Source: Gallionella sp. (GTDB lineage: Bacteria; Pseudomonadota; Gammaproteobacteria; Burkholderiales; Gallionellaceae). Taken from it: DNA of 64,000 nucleotides. The notes under the pieces were generated by a model. It did no database searches, was not told where the DNA came from, and saw only the letters and a program-made list of their open reading frames with translations. Shown in pieces: positions 16,267 to 24,587 of the stretch; positions within the stretch are counted from its first letter, which is position 1, and the number at the start of each line of letters is the position of its first letter. The position numbers and the translations under genes were made by a program. The stretch is taken from assembly GCA_023229845.1 (NCBI GenBank), contig JALNYK010000015.1, positions 6,530 to 70,529 of the forward strand, given 5' to 3'.

Positions 16267-16322
16267 CAACACTCAACACTCAACACTCAACACTCAGCAC
16301 TCAGTCCTCAGTCCTCAGTCCT
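16267..16322. repeat. eight tandem heptanucleotides
   Basis: Four copies of CAACACT are followed by one CAGCACT and three CAGTCCT, in perfect 7-bp register (56 bp). The array fills the space between the convergent yaeQ and GGDEF genes and ends inside the stop codon of the GGDEF gene. Confidence 0.9.
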
Positions 16323-17481
16323 AGCAAGTGAAGCTGACCACCCGGTTGCGGCCGGCTTCCTTGGCGGCGTAAAGCGCTGCGTCGGCTTCCGCCAGCAGGT
16401 CTTTCAGTTCCCGCGCTTTATCGTCCGGGCAGCATGCTACGCCGATGCTCACGGTGACTTGGACAGGGCCATTTTCGGAGGACAGCGTCTTGAAGGCAAT
16501 GATTTCCCTCAGCGACTCGGCCAGCGTTCGCGCGCCCTCGGCATCGGTGTCGGGCGCGAGCACGCAGAACTCCTCGCCGCCGTAACGCCCCAGCACGTCG
16601 CCGCCGCGCAGCCGTCCCGCCAGCAAACGGGTGACCTGGCGCAGCACCGTATCGCCGACCGGATGGCCGTAGGTGTCGTTGATGCGCTTGAAGTGATCCA
16701 CGTCTATCATCATCAGGGTCATCGGCGAGCCGCCGCGACGGGCCAGTGCATGTTCGGCCAGTTCCATCAGCGCGCGCCGGTTGGGGATGCCGGTGAGACT
16801 GTCGGTCATCGCCAGTTCCAGGACTTCGCGGTCCGTGCGTTCCTTGACCATCAGTATGAAACCAACCGAGCCGATCAGTGCGGTTGCCATGATGGCGATG
16901 AAGGAAACGATTTGCACCGGATGCGGTGCGATGGCGTTCTGCGGCTGCGCGAATTCGGCGTAACCGGACAACGCGGCGGCGGCACGCAGCCCCAGCACCA
17001 GCAGCATCCCAACGATTCCGCCGAATAGCAAACGCCATGCGCGTCCGGCGCGGGTCTCCCGGTCGGTCAGCAGCATGCGCGCGATCAGCGCCAACTGGAA
17101 GGCAAAGATCAGGCTGCCCCAGACGAAGCGGCCGCGTATGTCGTCGGCCAGCAGTGCGGCCATCACCATCGCCAATGCGATCGGGACGAAATACTGCCAG
17201 CGCGGCACCGGACGCCGCTGAAATTCGCAGATGGCCGCGAGGGCCAGCGCATGGGCGCCGGCCTTGAAACCATTGGCGACGACGAGGGAAAGTACATCCG
17301 GGATCGCGCCGCGTGCAGCGACCAGTATCCAGGTCAGGGTCTCCAGCAGCATCGCCATTGCCCAGAGACGCATGCCGTCGCGCTGCTTGTCCTTGCCGCC
17401 GGCGGCAACGAACAGACTCAGCGCCATCATGACGTTGGTCAGAATCAGCGCAAACAGCAATGTGCGTGGATCGAGATTCAT
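16321..17481 (-). CDS. membrane diguanylate cyclase (GGDEF)
   Basis: A 386-residue protein. The N-terminal 210 residues form about seven hydrophobic helices (MNLDPRTLLFALILTNVMMA first), an uncharacterised membrane sensor. The C-terminal GGDEF domain begins at DSLTGIPNRRALME and carries MIDVDHFKRINDTYGHPVGD and the active site GRYGGEEF. The product-inhibition site RxxD is present five residues before it (RGGD). It should make cyclic-di-GMP. It is one of three separate cyclases in the window, and none has an EAL domain. It is probably monocistronic. Confidence 0.9.
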   Translation of the reverse strand: MNLDPRTLLFALILTNVMMALSLFVAAGGKDKQRDGMRLWAMAMLLETLTWILVAARGAIPDVLSLVVANGFKAGAHALALAAICEFQRRPVPRWQYFVPIALAMVMAALLADDIRGRFVWGSLIFAFQLALIARMLLTDRETRAGRAWRLLFGGIVGMLLVLGLRAAAALSGYAEFAQPQNAIAPHPVQIVSFIAIMATALIGSVGFILMVKERTDREVLELAMTDSLTGIPNRRALMELAEHALARRGGSPMTLMMIDVDHFKRINDTYGHPVGDTVLRQVTRLLAGRLRGGDVLGRYGGEEFCVLAPDTDAEGARTLAESLREIIAFKTLSSENGPVQVTVSIGVACCPDDKARELKDLLAEADAALYAAKEAGRNRVVSFTC

Positions 17482-17705
17482 GGCGTTACGGGATGCTCGC
17501 TTTCAAGTTGGTGCATGCCGGATTTTCGAATCGGATCATGCTTCTCTGCTGCGTCTCTCGACGCAGCGGCAGACCGTGCACTATACCTGCTTTGCCGGCC
17601 TTCTCGAAGCGGCGGTTACGGAACAATATGGGGGATTCTGCGTATTGCCGCCCCTTTGTCCGGCGCATATAACTTCTGCATGACGATGAACGTGCGGGAG
17701 TGGCG

Positions 17706-19181
17706 ATGCACCTATGGTCCGTAAACGCAGCGGCAAGAAGATTTTTCTTCCGGGTCGCGCTGCTGCTGTCGCTGCCGTTCGGGGCGATGGCCGGAACGGT
17801 CGTGGTCGCCGGGATAGACGGCGCGATCAGCCCGCCCACGGCCGCCTACTTTCTGCGCGCGCTGGAACAGGCAAAGGAGTCGCAGGCGAAACTGCTGGTG
17901 CTCAGGCTCAACACACCGGGCGGACTCGATACCTCGATGCGCGAAATGATCCAGGCCATCCTCGCCTCGCCCGTTCCCGTGGCCACTTACGTCTCGCCTT
18001 CCGGCGCGCGCGCCGCCAGTGCCGGCACCTATCTGTTGTACGCCAGCCATATCGCCGCGATGACGCCCGGCACCAACCTAGGCGCCGCCACGCCGGTGTC
18101 CATAGGCATGGGCGGCGAGCAGCCGGACCGAAAGGACGACGGCAAGGGCCGCGCGCCGGGCGGTACAACGATGGAGAAAAAAGTCACTCAGGATGCCGCG
18201 GCCTATTTGCGCAGCCTCGCCCAGTTGCGCCACCGCAACGTCGAGTGGGCGGAGAAGGCGGTGCGCGAGGCGGCCAGCCTGTCGGCCGAGGACGCGCTGA
18301 AGCTGAAGGTCGTGGACTTCGTCGCCACCGATCTGGCCGATCTGTTGCGTCAGGCCGACGGGCGCAGCGTAGGCATGGAAGGCGGCAAACGCCGGCTGAA
18401 CCTCGCCGGCGCCGCCATCGTCACCGTCGAGCGCAACTGGCAGGAGCGTCTGCTGGAGGCGGTCGCCGATCCCAACATCGCGCTGATCCTGATGATGCTT
18501 GGCGTTTACGGGTTGCTATTCGAGTTCTACAACCCGGGTATCGGTGTGGCCGGCATCGTCGGCGTCATCAGCCTGCTGCTGGCGATGTACGCGCTGGCGA
18601 TGCTGCCGATCAACGCGGTCGGCGTGCTGTTGCTGATCGCGGGCATCGGCATGATGGCGGCCGAGGCCTTCTTCCCCAGCTTCGGCGTGCTGGGCATAGG
18701 CGGTGCGGTCGCCTTCGTCGTCGGTGCGCTGATGCTGATCGACGCCGACGTGCCCGGCCTGCAGGTTTCGCTCGCGCTGGTCCTGCCGCTGGCGATAACC
18801 AGCGCGCTGGTGCTGGCCGGCATCGGCTCCTTCGCGCTGCGCGCGAGGCGGCGGCCGGTGGTCTCAGGCGCGGAGGCGATGCTGGGCGGCACGGCGGAGG
18901 CGCTCGAGGACTTCGAAGGCAGCGGGTGGGTGCTGGCTGCCGGCGAACGCTGGCAGGCGCGCAGTGACAGTGCGATGAAGCGCGGCGAGCGGGCGAGGAT
19001 AGCGGCGGTAGACGGGCTCATCCTGGTGGTGCAACCGGACGGGCATGGCAACTTTGCCGCCCCTGATAATGAAACTTGCCATGCCCGTCCCCCTCTCTCC
19101 GGCTCTCTCCCGCAAGCGGGCGAGAGGGACAAAGTCTCGCTACGCGAGTTTCATGTTAAGCAGAAAGGAGAAGGATTATGA
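17706..19181 (+). CDS. NfeD-family membrane serine protease (ClpP-like)
   Basis: A protein of about 491 residues with a signal segment (FFFRVALLLSLPFGAMAG), an N-terminal ClpP-type protease domain (LLVLRLNTPGGLDTSMREM, SPSGARAASAGTYLLYASH, MTPGTNLGAATPV), four transmembrane helices from about residue 255 and a C-terminal OB-fold NfeD domain (WVLAAGERWQARSD). GGGAG precedes ATG 17706; the GTG six bases earlier is less likely. The last 35 or so residues (NETCHARPPLSGSLPQAGE onward) are encoded by a family B repeat, which supplies the stop region. It overlaps the slipin gene by four bases, the usual NfeD-stomatin pair for membrane-protein quality control. Confidence 0.9.
   Translation: MHLWSVNAAARRFFFRVALLLSLPFGAMAGTVVVAGIDGAISPPTAAYFLRALEQAKESQAKLLVLRLNTPGGLDTSMREMIQAILASPVPVATYVSPSGARAASAGTYLLYASHIAAMTPGTNLGAATPVSIGMGGEQPDRKDDGKGRAPGGTTMEKKVTQDAAAYLRSLAQLRHRNVEWAEKAVREAASLSAEDALKLKVVDFVATDLADLLRQADGRSVGMEGGKRRLNLAGAAIVTVERNWQERLLEAVADPNIALILMMLGVYGLLFEFYNPGIGVAGIVGVISLLLAMYALAMLPINAVGVLLLIAGIGMMAAEAFFPSFGVLGIGGAVAFVVGALMLIDADVPGLQVSLALVLPLAITSALVLAGIGSFALRARRRPVVSGAEAMLGGTAEALEDFEGSGWVLAAGERWQARSDSAMKRGERARIAAVDGLILVVQPDGHGNFAAPDNETCHARPPLSGSLPQAGERDKVSLREFHVKQKGEGL
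19039..19158 (+). repeat. dispersed repeat family B, copy 1 (in the nfeD 3' end)
   Basis: It starts with an inverted pair ACGGGCATGGCAA (19039-19051) and TTGCCATGCCCGT (19076-19088). A pyrimidine-rich hairpin CTCTCCCGCAAGCGGGCGAGAG follows in split form, and it ends CTCGCTACGCGAGTTTCATG. Copies recur at 20907-21025, 33398-33552 (reverse) and 52668-52753 (reverse, partial). Here it is translated as the tail of the NfeD protein. Confidence 0.8.
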
Positions 19182-19930
19182 TCTGGAATTTCGGCTGGAG
19201 CGGCTTGCTGCTGCTCGTCTTCCTCGCGGTATCGAGTTTCCGCATCCTGCGCGAATACGAGCGCGGCGTGGTGTTCATGTTGGGGCGCTTCTGGAGAGTG
19301 AAGGGGCCCGGCCTGATCGTCGTCCTGCCGGGCATACAGCAGATGGTGCGGGTGGATCTGCGCGTGGTCGTGATGGACGTGCCCAGCCAGGACGTGATCT
19401 CGCGCGACAACGTCTCGGTGAAGGTGAACGCGGTGGTGTATTTTCGCGTCGTCGATCCGCAGAAGGCGATCATTCAGGTGGAACATTTCGTCGAAGCCAT
19501 TTCGCAGCTGGCGCAGACCACGCTGCGTTCGGTGCTGGGCAAGCACGAGCTGGACGTGATGCTAGCCGAACGCGAACGCCTGAATCTCGACATCCAGCAG
19601 ATCCTCGATGCACAGACCGATGCATGGGGCGTCAAGGTATCGACCGTGGAGATCAAGCGTGTGGACATCGACGAGTCCATGGTGCGCGCCATCGCGAAAC
19701 AGGCCGAGGCCGAGCGCGAACGGCGCGCCAAGGTGATCCATGCCGAGGGCGAGTTGCAAGCCTCCGAGAAGTTGCTGCAGGCCGCGCGCGTGCTGGCGCA
19801 GTCGCCGCAGGCCATGCAGTTGCGTTACCTGCAGACCCTCAACGCCATCGCCGGCGACAAGAGCAACACTATCGTCTTCCCGCTGCCGGTCGAGTTCCTC
19901 GAATCGCTGGTCAAGCCCGGACGCGGCTAG
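19178..19930 (+). CDS. slipin (stomatin/SPFH family)
   Basis: A 250-residue membrane-associated SPFH protein. One N-terminal helix (GLLLLVFLAVSSFRIL) is followed by REYERGVVFMLGRFWRVKGPGL, the band-7 core (VPSQDVISRDNVSVKVNAVVYFRVVDP) and a coiled-coil helix (RAIAKQAEAERERRAKVIHAEGE). Slipins are partners and substrates of NfeD proteases and form oligomeric membrane microdomains. It overlaps the nfeD stop (ATGA) and has AAAGGAGAAGG just upstream, inside the nfeD end. Confidence 0.92.
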   Translation: MIWNFGWSGLLLLVFLAVSSFRILREYERGVVFMLGRFWRVKGPGLIVVLPGIQQMVRVDLRVVVMDVPSQDVISRDNVSVKVNAVVYFRVVDPQKAIIQVEHFVEAISQLAQTTLRSVLGKHELDVMLAERERLNLDIQQILDAQTDAWGVKVSTVEIKRVDIDESMVRAIAKQAEAERERRAKVIHAEGELQASEKLLQAARVLAQSPQAMQLRYLQTLNAIAGDKSNTIVFPLPVEFLESLVKPGRG

Positions 19931-20073
19931 CGCCTTCAGCAGCGTCCGGCAGCGCGCGACCGGGGCGATCTCCGCGCGTTCGCCGGCCGTATGAAACTTT
20001 TGCCTTCCCGTCGCATTCAAATAGGTTCGGGTGAGCTAACAGGCTTGCCGGCAAACCTCATCGGGAGGTCGCC

Positions 20074-20907
20074 ATGGATTCTTTATCGGGAATCAACGCC
20101 AACAGCCTTCTTGCCAACATCTTCGCGAGTGGGGTCATCACCCCGTCGACCGCGCTGCGGGCATCTAGTCTTTCGTCGGGTATTTTGTTCGACAATTCCT
20201 CGACGGTCGTCGAGCTTTCCGGGCTGGGCCGGGCGCTGTCTGCCGCCACCCAATTTCAGGAGCATCTGCTAGCCCTGAAACCGGGTTCGGCAACGAGCGG
20301 CGGGGGCACGAACTTCGGCACCGACTTCGCCAGCCTCGCCGCGGAAGTGCAAAGCTTTGTCGATGCCTTCAACGGCCTGCAGGACACCATTGCCGATGTC
20401 GGCGAGACGAACACCCTGTCGGGCGGAAACGTCTCGTTCGCGCAGGGCTTGAGCCAATCGCTGGATGCACAGGCGCAGAGCGACTATGCGAACGGCAGTT
20501 CTGCGCTGACTAATCTGTCGCAGCTCGGGATTACATTTCAGCCCGCTACGCTCCCCGGCGGGGGCGGCAGCCTGAGCATCGACCTGAGCGAGCTTCAGTC
20601 GGCCTTCGATACCGATGCCGCGGGCGCGTTTTCGCTGCTATCGGAAGCCGCGAACGCATTCGGCGAGTTGGGAGGCAGTTTTGCCGCACAAGGAGCCAGA
20701 CAGTATTCTTCCCTTGCCACGCTGGCACAGTTCTCCTCCAACATGACACTCTTCGGCGACGGGCTTTTTACCCCGACGCAAAGCAGCGGCAACATCGGCT
20801 TGTTCGATAACTTGCTGCTTGCCGAAGCGCTGACCAGCGGCGCCAACATTCAGCAGACGGTTCGAGCCATCAGTCAATATACGCTGGTGGCCAACCTGTT
20901 CGGCTAA
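20074..20907 (+). CDS. FliD-like secreted or structural protein
   Basis: A 277-residue protein rich in Ser, Ala, Gly, Leu and Gln, with no cysteine, no signal peptide and no membrane helix. The pattern resembles flagellar hook-associated protein 2 regions: VQSFVDAFNGLQDTIADVG, and LTNLSQLGITFQPATL followed by LSIDLSELQSAFDTDAAGA. GGGAGG about seven bases before ATG 20074 supports the start. No flagellar genes are in the window, so it is an orphan. It may be a filament or adhesin-like protein exported without a classical signal. Its stop codon is the first base pairs of a family B repeat. Confidence 0.6.
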   Translation: MDSLSGINANSLLANIFASGVITPSTALRASSLSSGILFDNSSTVVELSGLGRALSAATQFQEHLLALKPGSATSGGGTNFGTDFASLAAEVQSFVDAFNGLQDTIADVGETNTLSGGNVSFAQGLSQSLDAQAQSDYANGSSALTNLSQLGITFQPATLPGGGGSLSIDLSELQSAFDTDAAGAFSLLSEAANAFGELGGSFAAQGARQYSSLATLAQFSSNMTLFGDGLFTPTQSSGNIGLFDNLLLAEALTSGANIQQTVRAISQYTLVANLFG

Positions 20908-21025
20908 CGGGCATGCAAGTGCGCCATCCTGATGATGAACTTGTCATGCCCGTTCCCCTCTCCTCAATCCTCTCCCGCGAGCGGGCGAGGAAGCGAACGA
21001 GTCGCTACGCGAGTTTCACGTTAAA
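20907..21025 (+). repeat. dispersed repeat family B, copy 2
   Basis: It begins ACGGGCATGCAA at the stop codon of the FliD-like gene, has the TGTCATGCCCGTTCCCCTC block and the hairpin CTCTCCCGCGAGCGGGCGAG, and ends TCGCTACGCGAGTTTCACG. It fills the space between two convergent genes. Confidence 0.8.
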
Positions 21026-21038
21026 GAGCCGTCATTGC

Positions 21039-21836
21039 TTAAAGCAGGTGCTTGTCCGCCATCTCGATCAGGCTGATGACGATCTCGAACAGGATCAGGC
21101 CGATCACGTACCATTCCAGTTTGTGCAGTTGCTTGTTGTCCCACACGTCGGCCAGCGTCTGCGCGGTGTCGGAGATCAGTCCGAGTTTGCGGTCCAGCGC
21201 CGACTGGCGTTCCTTCAGCTCGAATTCGTCTTCCATGCTGGCATACAGGCCTTCTAGGTGCGGGTTGTCCCATAGCGTCTCCGGCTTGTCGCCGATCTCG
21301 GCGCGTCCCACCATACGATGCTCGATCAGCAGCATGGAGCCAATCTTGGACAGCAGCTTCTTCGTGTCGGCGCTCACGCGGCCATGCGTCGCCAGTTCCT
21401 GCGCCAGTGGCTCGATCTTGTCGAACTCGCCGGCGACCTTTTTCTCGTACAGCGTCAGCACCAGGTTCTTGCTCAGCGCATCGGCGATGACCTGCAGCTT
21501 CTCCAGCGATACCACATCCAGCGACACCGCGCCGCTCTGCACGCCGATGCTGCTGCGTCCGGCGTGGATGTCCATCTCTTCGATCTCCGGCGTTTGGTAC
21601 GGATTGGTCAGCAGCGGTTTCAGCGTATCGAGAAAGCTTATCTCGTCCTGTGCACTTACGCCGAACAGCACCGCCACGCCGTAACGGAACAGCACCGCGA
21701 CACCGCCTTCGGCATTCACCTGCAGCGTCAGCGGCGTGGTCGCCAGGCAATCGGCAAGCTTGAACAGACGCAGATCCAGTCGGTCGCCGAGCAGCAACGC
21801 GCGCGCCTTCAGGTCTTTTTGTTCGGTCAGCAGCAT
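21039..21836 (-). CDS. RMND1/DUF155 family membrane protein
   Basis: A 265-residue protein of the RMD1/RMND1/YagE (DUF155) family. The core blocks are GVAVLFRYGVAVLFGVSAQDE, SLDVVSLEKLQVIADALSKNLVLTLYE and LLSKIGSMLLIEHRMVGRAEIGDKPE. The C-terminal region has the coiled DNPHLEGLYASMEDEFELKERQ segment followed by one transmembrane helix (WYVIGLILFEIVISLIEM). Eukaryotic relatives support mitochondrial translation or sporulation; the bacterial role is unknown. It lies downstream of pepD and a membrane protein gene on the same strand. Confidence 0.85.
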   Translation of the reverse strand: MLLTEQKDLKARALLLGDRLDLRLFKLADCLATTPLTLQVNAEGGVAVLFRYGVAVLFGVSAQDEISFLDTLKPLLTNPYQTPEIEEMDIHAGRSSIGVQSGAVSLDVVSLEKLQVIADALSKNLVLTLYEKKVAGEFDKIEPLAQELATHGRVSADTKKLLSKIGSMLLIEHRMVGRAEIGDKPETLWDNPHLEGLYASMEDEFELKERQSALDRKLGLISDTAQTLADVWDNKQLHKLEWYVIGLILFEIVISLIEMADKHLL

Positions 21837-21912
21837 GGAGGTTACTCGTTCGGGATTTATATGGTCAGCATATTGCGCCGGTGCAGCAGCGTCAAACTTC
21901 GCTTGCTCTTCT

Positions 21913-22779
21913 TCAGTCGTGCTTCGGCGCGGTATTCTGCTTGTCGGCGATCATCGCCTTGGCTTTTGCACGGGCCTCTTCCAGGCTGATGTCGCCGTTG
22001 GCGCGCATCACGCGGATCATCGTCATCAAATCGCCTTGCCGCGCCAGCTCTTGCAGATCGGCTTCGCCGGCCTGGCTGGTCAGGTCGTTTGCGGAATGCA
22101 TGGGGCTGGCGATGCTTACGCCGCGCTCGCGCAGCAGGGCGAGTATGGCCTTGATGCCGGGCGATGCGCGCCACTCTATCCGCAACAGATCGTTCGGTTC
22201 CAGCGCGACAGGGTAATGCCCCCATCGTCCCTGACTGATCTTCTTGCCGTCCGGGTTTCCGGCGCGCTCATCGGCCAGACGTCGTGCCAGTTCGGTGGTA
22301 TCCGTATTCCGCAGCTGCAGTTCCAGAAACGTATTGCGGACCTCGCGATTGCCGCCGTGGCGATTTTCAGGCGTGTTCCAGTGGCGCTTGTGGCGTCTGG
22401 CTTCGGCAATATTGGCATAAGGCACATACAGCACCTGCGGACCTTCCGTTTGCCATGCCACATTCTGGTAGGAGCGCCATTTGATGTAGAGCCCCTGGCT
22501 GTCGGCGCGCACTAGCCAGGCCGAAGGCTGGCGCGACTTGAGGCAAAGATTGACCAGCATCAGCCAGAACAGACCGAGCCAGAAAACGATCCACCAGGCG
22601 ATAAAGGCCGGCAACGCACCGCCTTCGCCAAAATAGATTCCTCCCCGCAATCCGACCCAGATACAAAAGCCGACCACGATCCCCATCAGCAACATCGTTA
22701 CCCACGGCGACGAAGCCCGGAACTCCCGGATATCGCTATCGGGTGCTTCCTGGAGTTGCAGCAGGTGCAAGGGCTTCAT
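21913..22779 (-). CDS. hypothetical two-helix membrane protein
   Basis: A 288-residue protein I do not recognise. Two transmembrane helices lie near residues 27-48 (VTMLLMGIVVGFCIWVGL) and 56-80 (FIAWWIVFWLGLFWLMLVNL), flanked by cytoplasmic parts. A PH-like region follows (SAWLVRADSQGLYIKWRSY, LYVPYANIAEARR), then LELQLRNTDTTELARRL, and a helical tail with ALLRERGVSIASPMHSAN. The gene ends 10 bp downstream of the pepD stop direction and is co-oriented, so it is likely cotranscribed with pepD. Confidence 0.6.
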   Translation of the reverse strand: MKPLHLLQLQEAPDSDIREFRASSPWVTMLLMGIVVGFCIWVGLRGGIYFGEGGALPAFIAWWIVFWLGLFWLMLVNLCLKSRQPSAWLVRADSQGLYIKWRSYQNVAWQTEGPQVLYVPYANIAEARRHKRHWNTPENRHGGNREVRNTFLELQLRNTDTTELARRLADERAGNPDGKKISQGRWGHYPVALEPNDLLRIEWRASPGIKAILALLRERGVSIASPMHSANDLTSQAGEADLQELARQGDLMTMIRVMRANGDISLEEARAKAKAMIADKQNTAPKHD

Positions 22780-22788
22780 GCGGGCGAC

Positions 22789-24387
22789 CTAAGCCAAGGC
22801 CTGCAGCACAGCCTTCAGCAGCGTCCAGCAGCGGCCCACCGATGCGATCTCGACGCGCTCGCCCGGTGCATGCGCGCCGCGGATGTCCGGGCCGAAAGAG
22901 ATCATGTCCAGCTGCGGATGGCTGGCCGCGAGCAGGCCGCATTCCAGTCCGGCGTGGATCACCTGCAATCCGGCGGGCTGGCCGAACTGTTCCGTATAGA
23001 CTCGTCGGCACAGCGCGAGCAGCGGCGAAGCCGGGTTCGGCGTCCAGCCCGGATACGCGCCGTCCTTCCATGCCCGCAATCCGTACGACGCGGCATGTGC
23101 GACCAGCTTGTCGGCCAGTGCATCGGCGCGTGCGCCCTGCAGCGAGCGCACCTTGAACGTCGCCTTGAATGTGCCCTGTTCGAGCGCGACTACGCCGAGG
23201 TTGGATGAAGTGTCGGTCACGCCGTGGAAGTCGGAACTGACGCGCGACACGCCGTTTACGGAAGTGTCGAGAAAGGCGAGCAGGCGGTCGCGTTCAGCGT
23301 TCGCAATTGCCATGCCTGCGGACTCATTCCCTCCCCCTTGCAGGGGGAGGGCTAGGGTGGGGGTAGAAGCTGTAGCATCCTCCGGCATGTCGTAATGCCG
23401 GCAGGCGAATGACACGTTCGCGTCGGCTGCGGCGAAGCGCTCGCGCCACGACTCATGCCGGTGCTGCGCCCACTCGTCTATGCTGGCCGCGATTCCGGCG
23501 GGCAGTGCGCAAGTCGCGAACGCTTCGCGCGGGATCGCGTTGCGTGCGCTGCCGCCGTTGAATTCGATCAGGCGCAGGTCGGTATGTGCGGCCAGGTCGC
23601 GCAACGCTTCTGCCAACAGCTTGATCGCGTTGCCGCGGCCGAGATGAGTGTCGATGCCGGAGTGGCCGCCGCGCAACCCGGAGACCTCGAATCGCACCAG
23701 CGCATAGTCGGATGATCTCCCTCCCCCTTGCAGGGGGAGGGTTGGGGAGGGGGTAGAAGCGCTTGCTTCCAACTTCTCTGTCTCGACTGTGCCGCGCACC
23801 TCCACATCCACGCCGCCCGCGCAGCCCAGATAGAAATGCCCCCACTCCTCGGTATCGAGGTTGATCAGCGTCTTGCCTTGCAAGGTGCCGGGAGCTAGGC
23901 CGCGCGCGCCGTCCATGCCGGACTCCTCGTTCACCGTCAGCAACACCTCGATCGGCGGATGCACCAATCCCGGCTCTTCCAGCGCGGCCAGCGCGAGTGC
24001 CACGCCTATGCCGTTATCCGCACCCAGCGTGGTGTTCTCCGCGACCACCCAGCCGTCGCGCACTACCGCATTGATCGCATCGCGCTCGAAGTCGTGCACC
24101 GTTCCTGCATTGGATTGACACACCATGTCGAGATGGCCCTGCAGGATCGCGCCGGGCATGGACTCGCAGCCTGGGCTGGCGGGCTTCTTCAGGATCAGGT
24201 TGCCCGCGCCATCGACGATGGTTTCTATGCCGCGCGCTTGTGCCCATTCGATCAGATGCTGGATCAGCGCCGCCTCGCGATAAGAGGGACGGGGGATCGC
24301 GCACAAAGTTGCGAAATGAGCCCATACCGTATGCGGCTGCAGTGCTTCAAGAGGGCTCGCGCCCGTGGCGGAAAAGTTTGTTGTCAT
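22789..24387 (-). CDS. pepD: aminoacyl-histidine dipeptidase PepD with two repeat-encoded inserts
   Basis: A 532-residue M20 metallopeptidase (PepD is about 485 in E. coli). It begins PLEALQPHTVWAHFATLCAIPRPSYRE. Metal and catalytic residues are visible: His and Asp in LQGHLDMVCQ, Asp in LGADNGIGVALALA, the glutamate pair in VNEESGMDGA, and the C-terminal HAGLECGLLAASHP. The excess length comes partly from two in-frame inserts, STPSPTLPLQGGGR and STPTLALPLQGGGN, each encoded by a family C palindromic repeat (23718-23760 and 23329-23370). Both lie in the middle of the protein, probably in surface loops of the lid domain. ATG 24387 is chosen because it gives the canonical N-terminus. Confidence 0.92.
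   Translation of the reverse strand: MTTNFSATGASPLEALQPHTVWAHFATLCAIPRPSYREAALIQHLIEWAQARGIETIVDGAGNLILKKPASPGCESMPGAILQGHLDMVCQSNAGTVHDFERDAINAVVRDGWVVAENTTLGADNGIGVALALAALEEPGLVHPPIEVLLTVNEESGMDGARGLAPGTLQGKTLINLDTEEWGHFYLGCAGGVDVEVRGTVETEKLEASASTPSPTLPLQGGGRSSDYALVRFEVSGLRGGHSGIDTHLGRGNAIKLLAEALRDLAAHTDLRLIEFNGGSARNAIPREAFATCALPAGIAASIDEWAQHRHESWRERFAAADANVSFACRHYDMPEDATASTPTLALPLQGGGNESAGMAIANAERDRLLAFLDTSVNGVSRVSSDFHGVTDTSSNLGVVALEQGTFKATFKVRSLQGARADALADKLVAHAASYGLRAWKDGAYPGWTPNPASPLLALCRRVYTEQFGQPAGLQVIHAGLECGLLAASHPQLDMISFGPDIRGAHAPGERVEIASVGRCWTLLKAVLQALA
23329..23370. repeat. repeat family C, copy 1 (inside pepD)
   Basis: CCCTCCCCCTTGCAGGGGGAGGG forms a tight hairpin (given in two parts: CCCTCCCCCTTG and CAGGGGGAGGG), followed by CTAGGGTGGGGGTAGAAGC. 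It is translated in frame as part of PepD. Confidence 0.85.
23718..23760. repeat. repeat family C, copy 2 (inside pepD)
   Basis: The same unit as at 23329: CCCTCCCCCTTG, CAGGGGGAGGG, then TTGGGGAGGGGGTAGAAGC. It is in the same orientation and the same reading frame as the first copy, about 390 bp away. Confidence 0.85.
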
Positions 24388-24587
24388 CGTCAATACTCTG
24401 GGGTGGATCGCCTTAACGCGCGAAATAGCCTGCATTCTATCCCGCGCGGGGTCTCCGTCGGCCCTGCTCGTCATCGGTCGGCGCATGATTTTGCGCGCTT
24501 GTTTCCTTGCTTATAGTCTGGCAATCTCGCGCAGCATGGCTTGGGATGTCATCACCTCGGCAAGAACCGTTCCGGAGGGAATCGAAT

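Noticed and set aside
16267..16322. CRISPR array
   Set aside because: The units are 7 bp and contiguous, without spacers.
23329..23760. Frameshift or intein in pepD
   Set aside because: The extra residues are two short in-frame inserts encoded by a known dispersed palindrome; no intein motifs and no frame change are needed.
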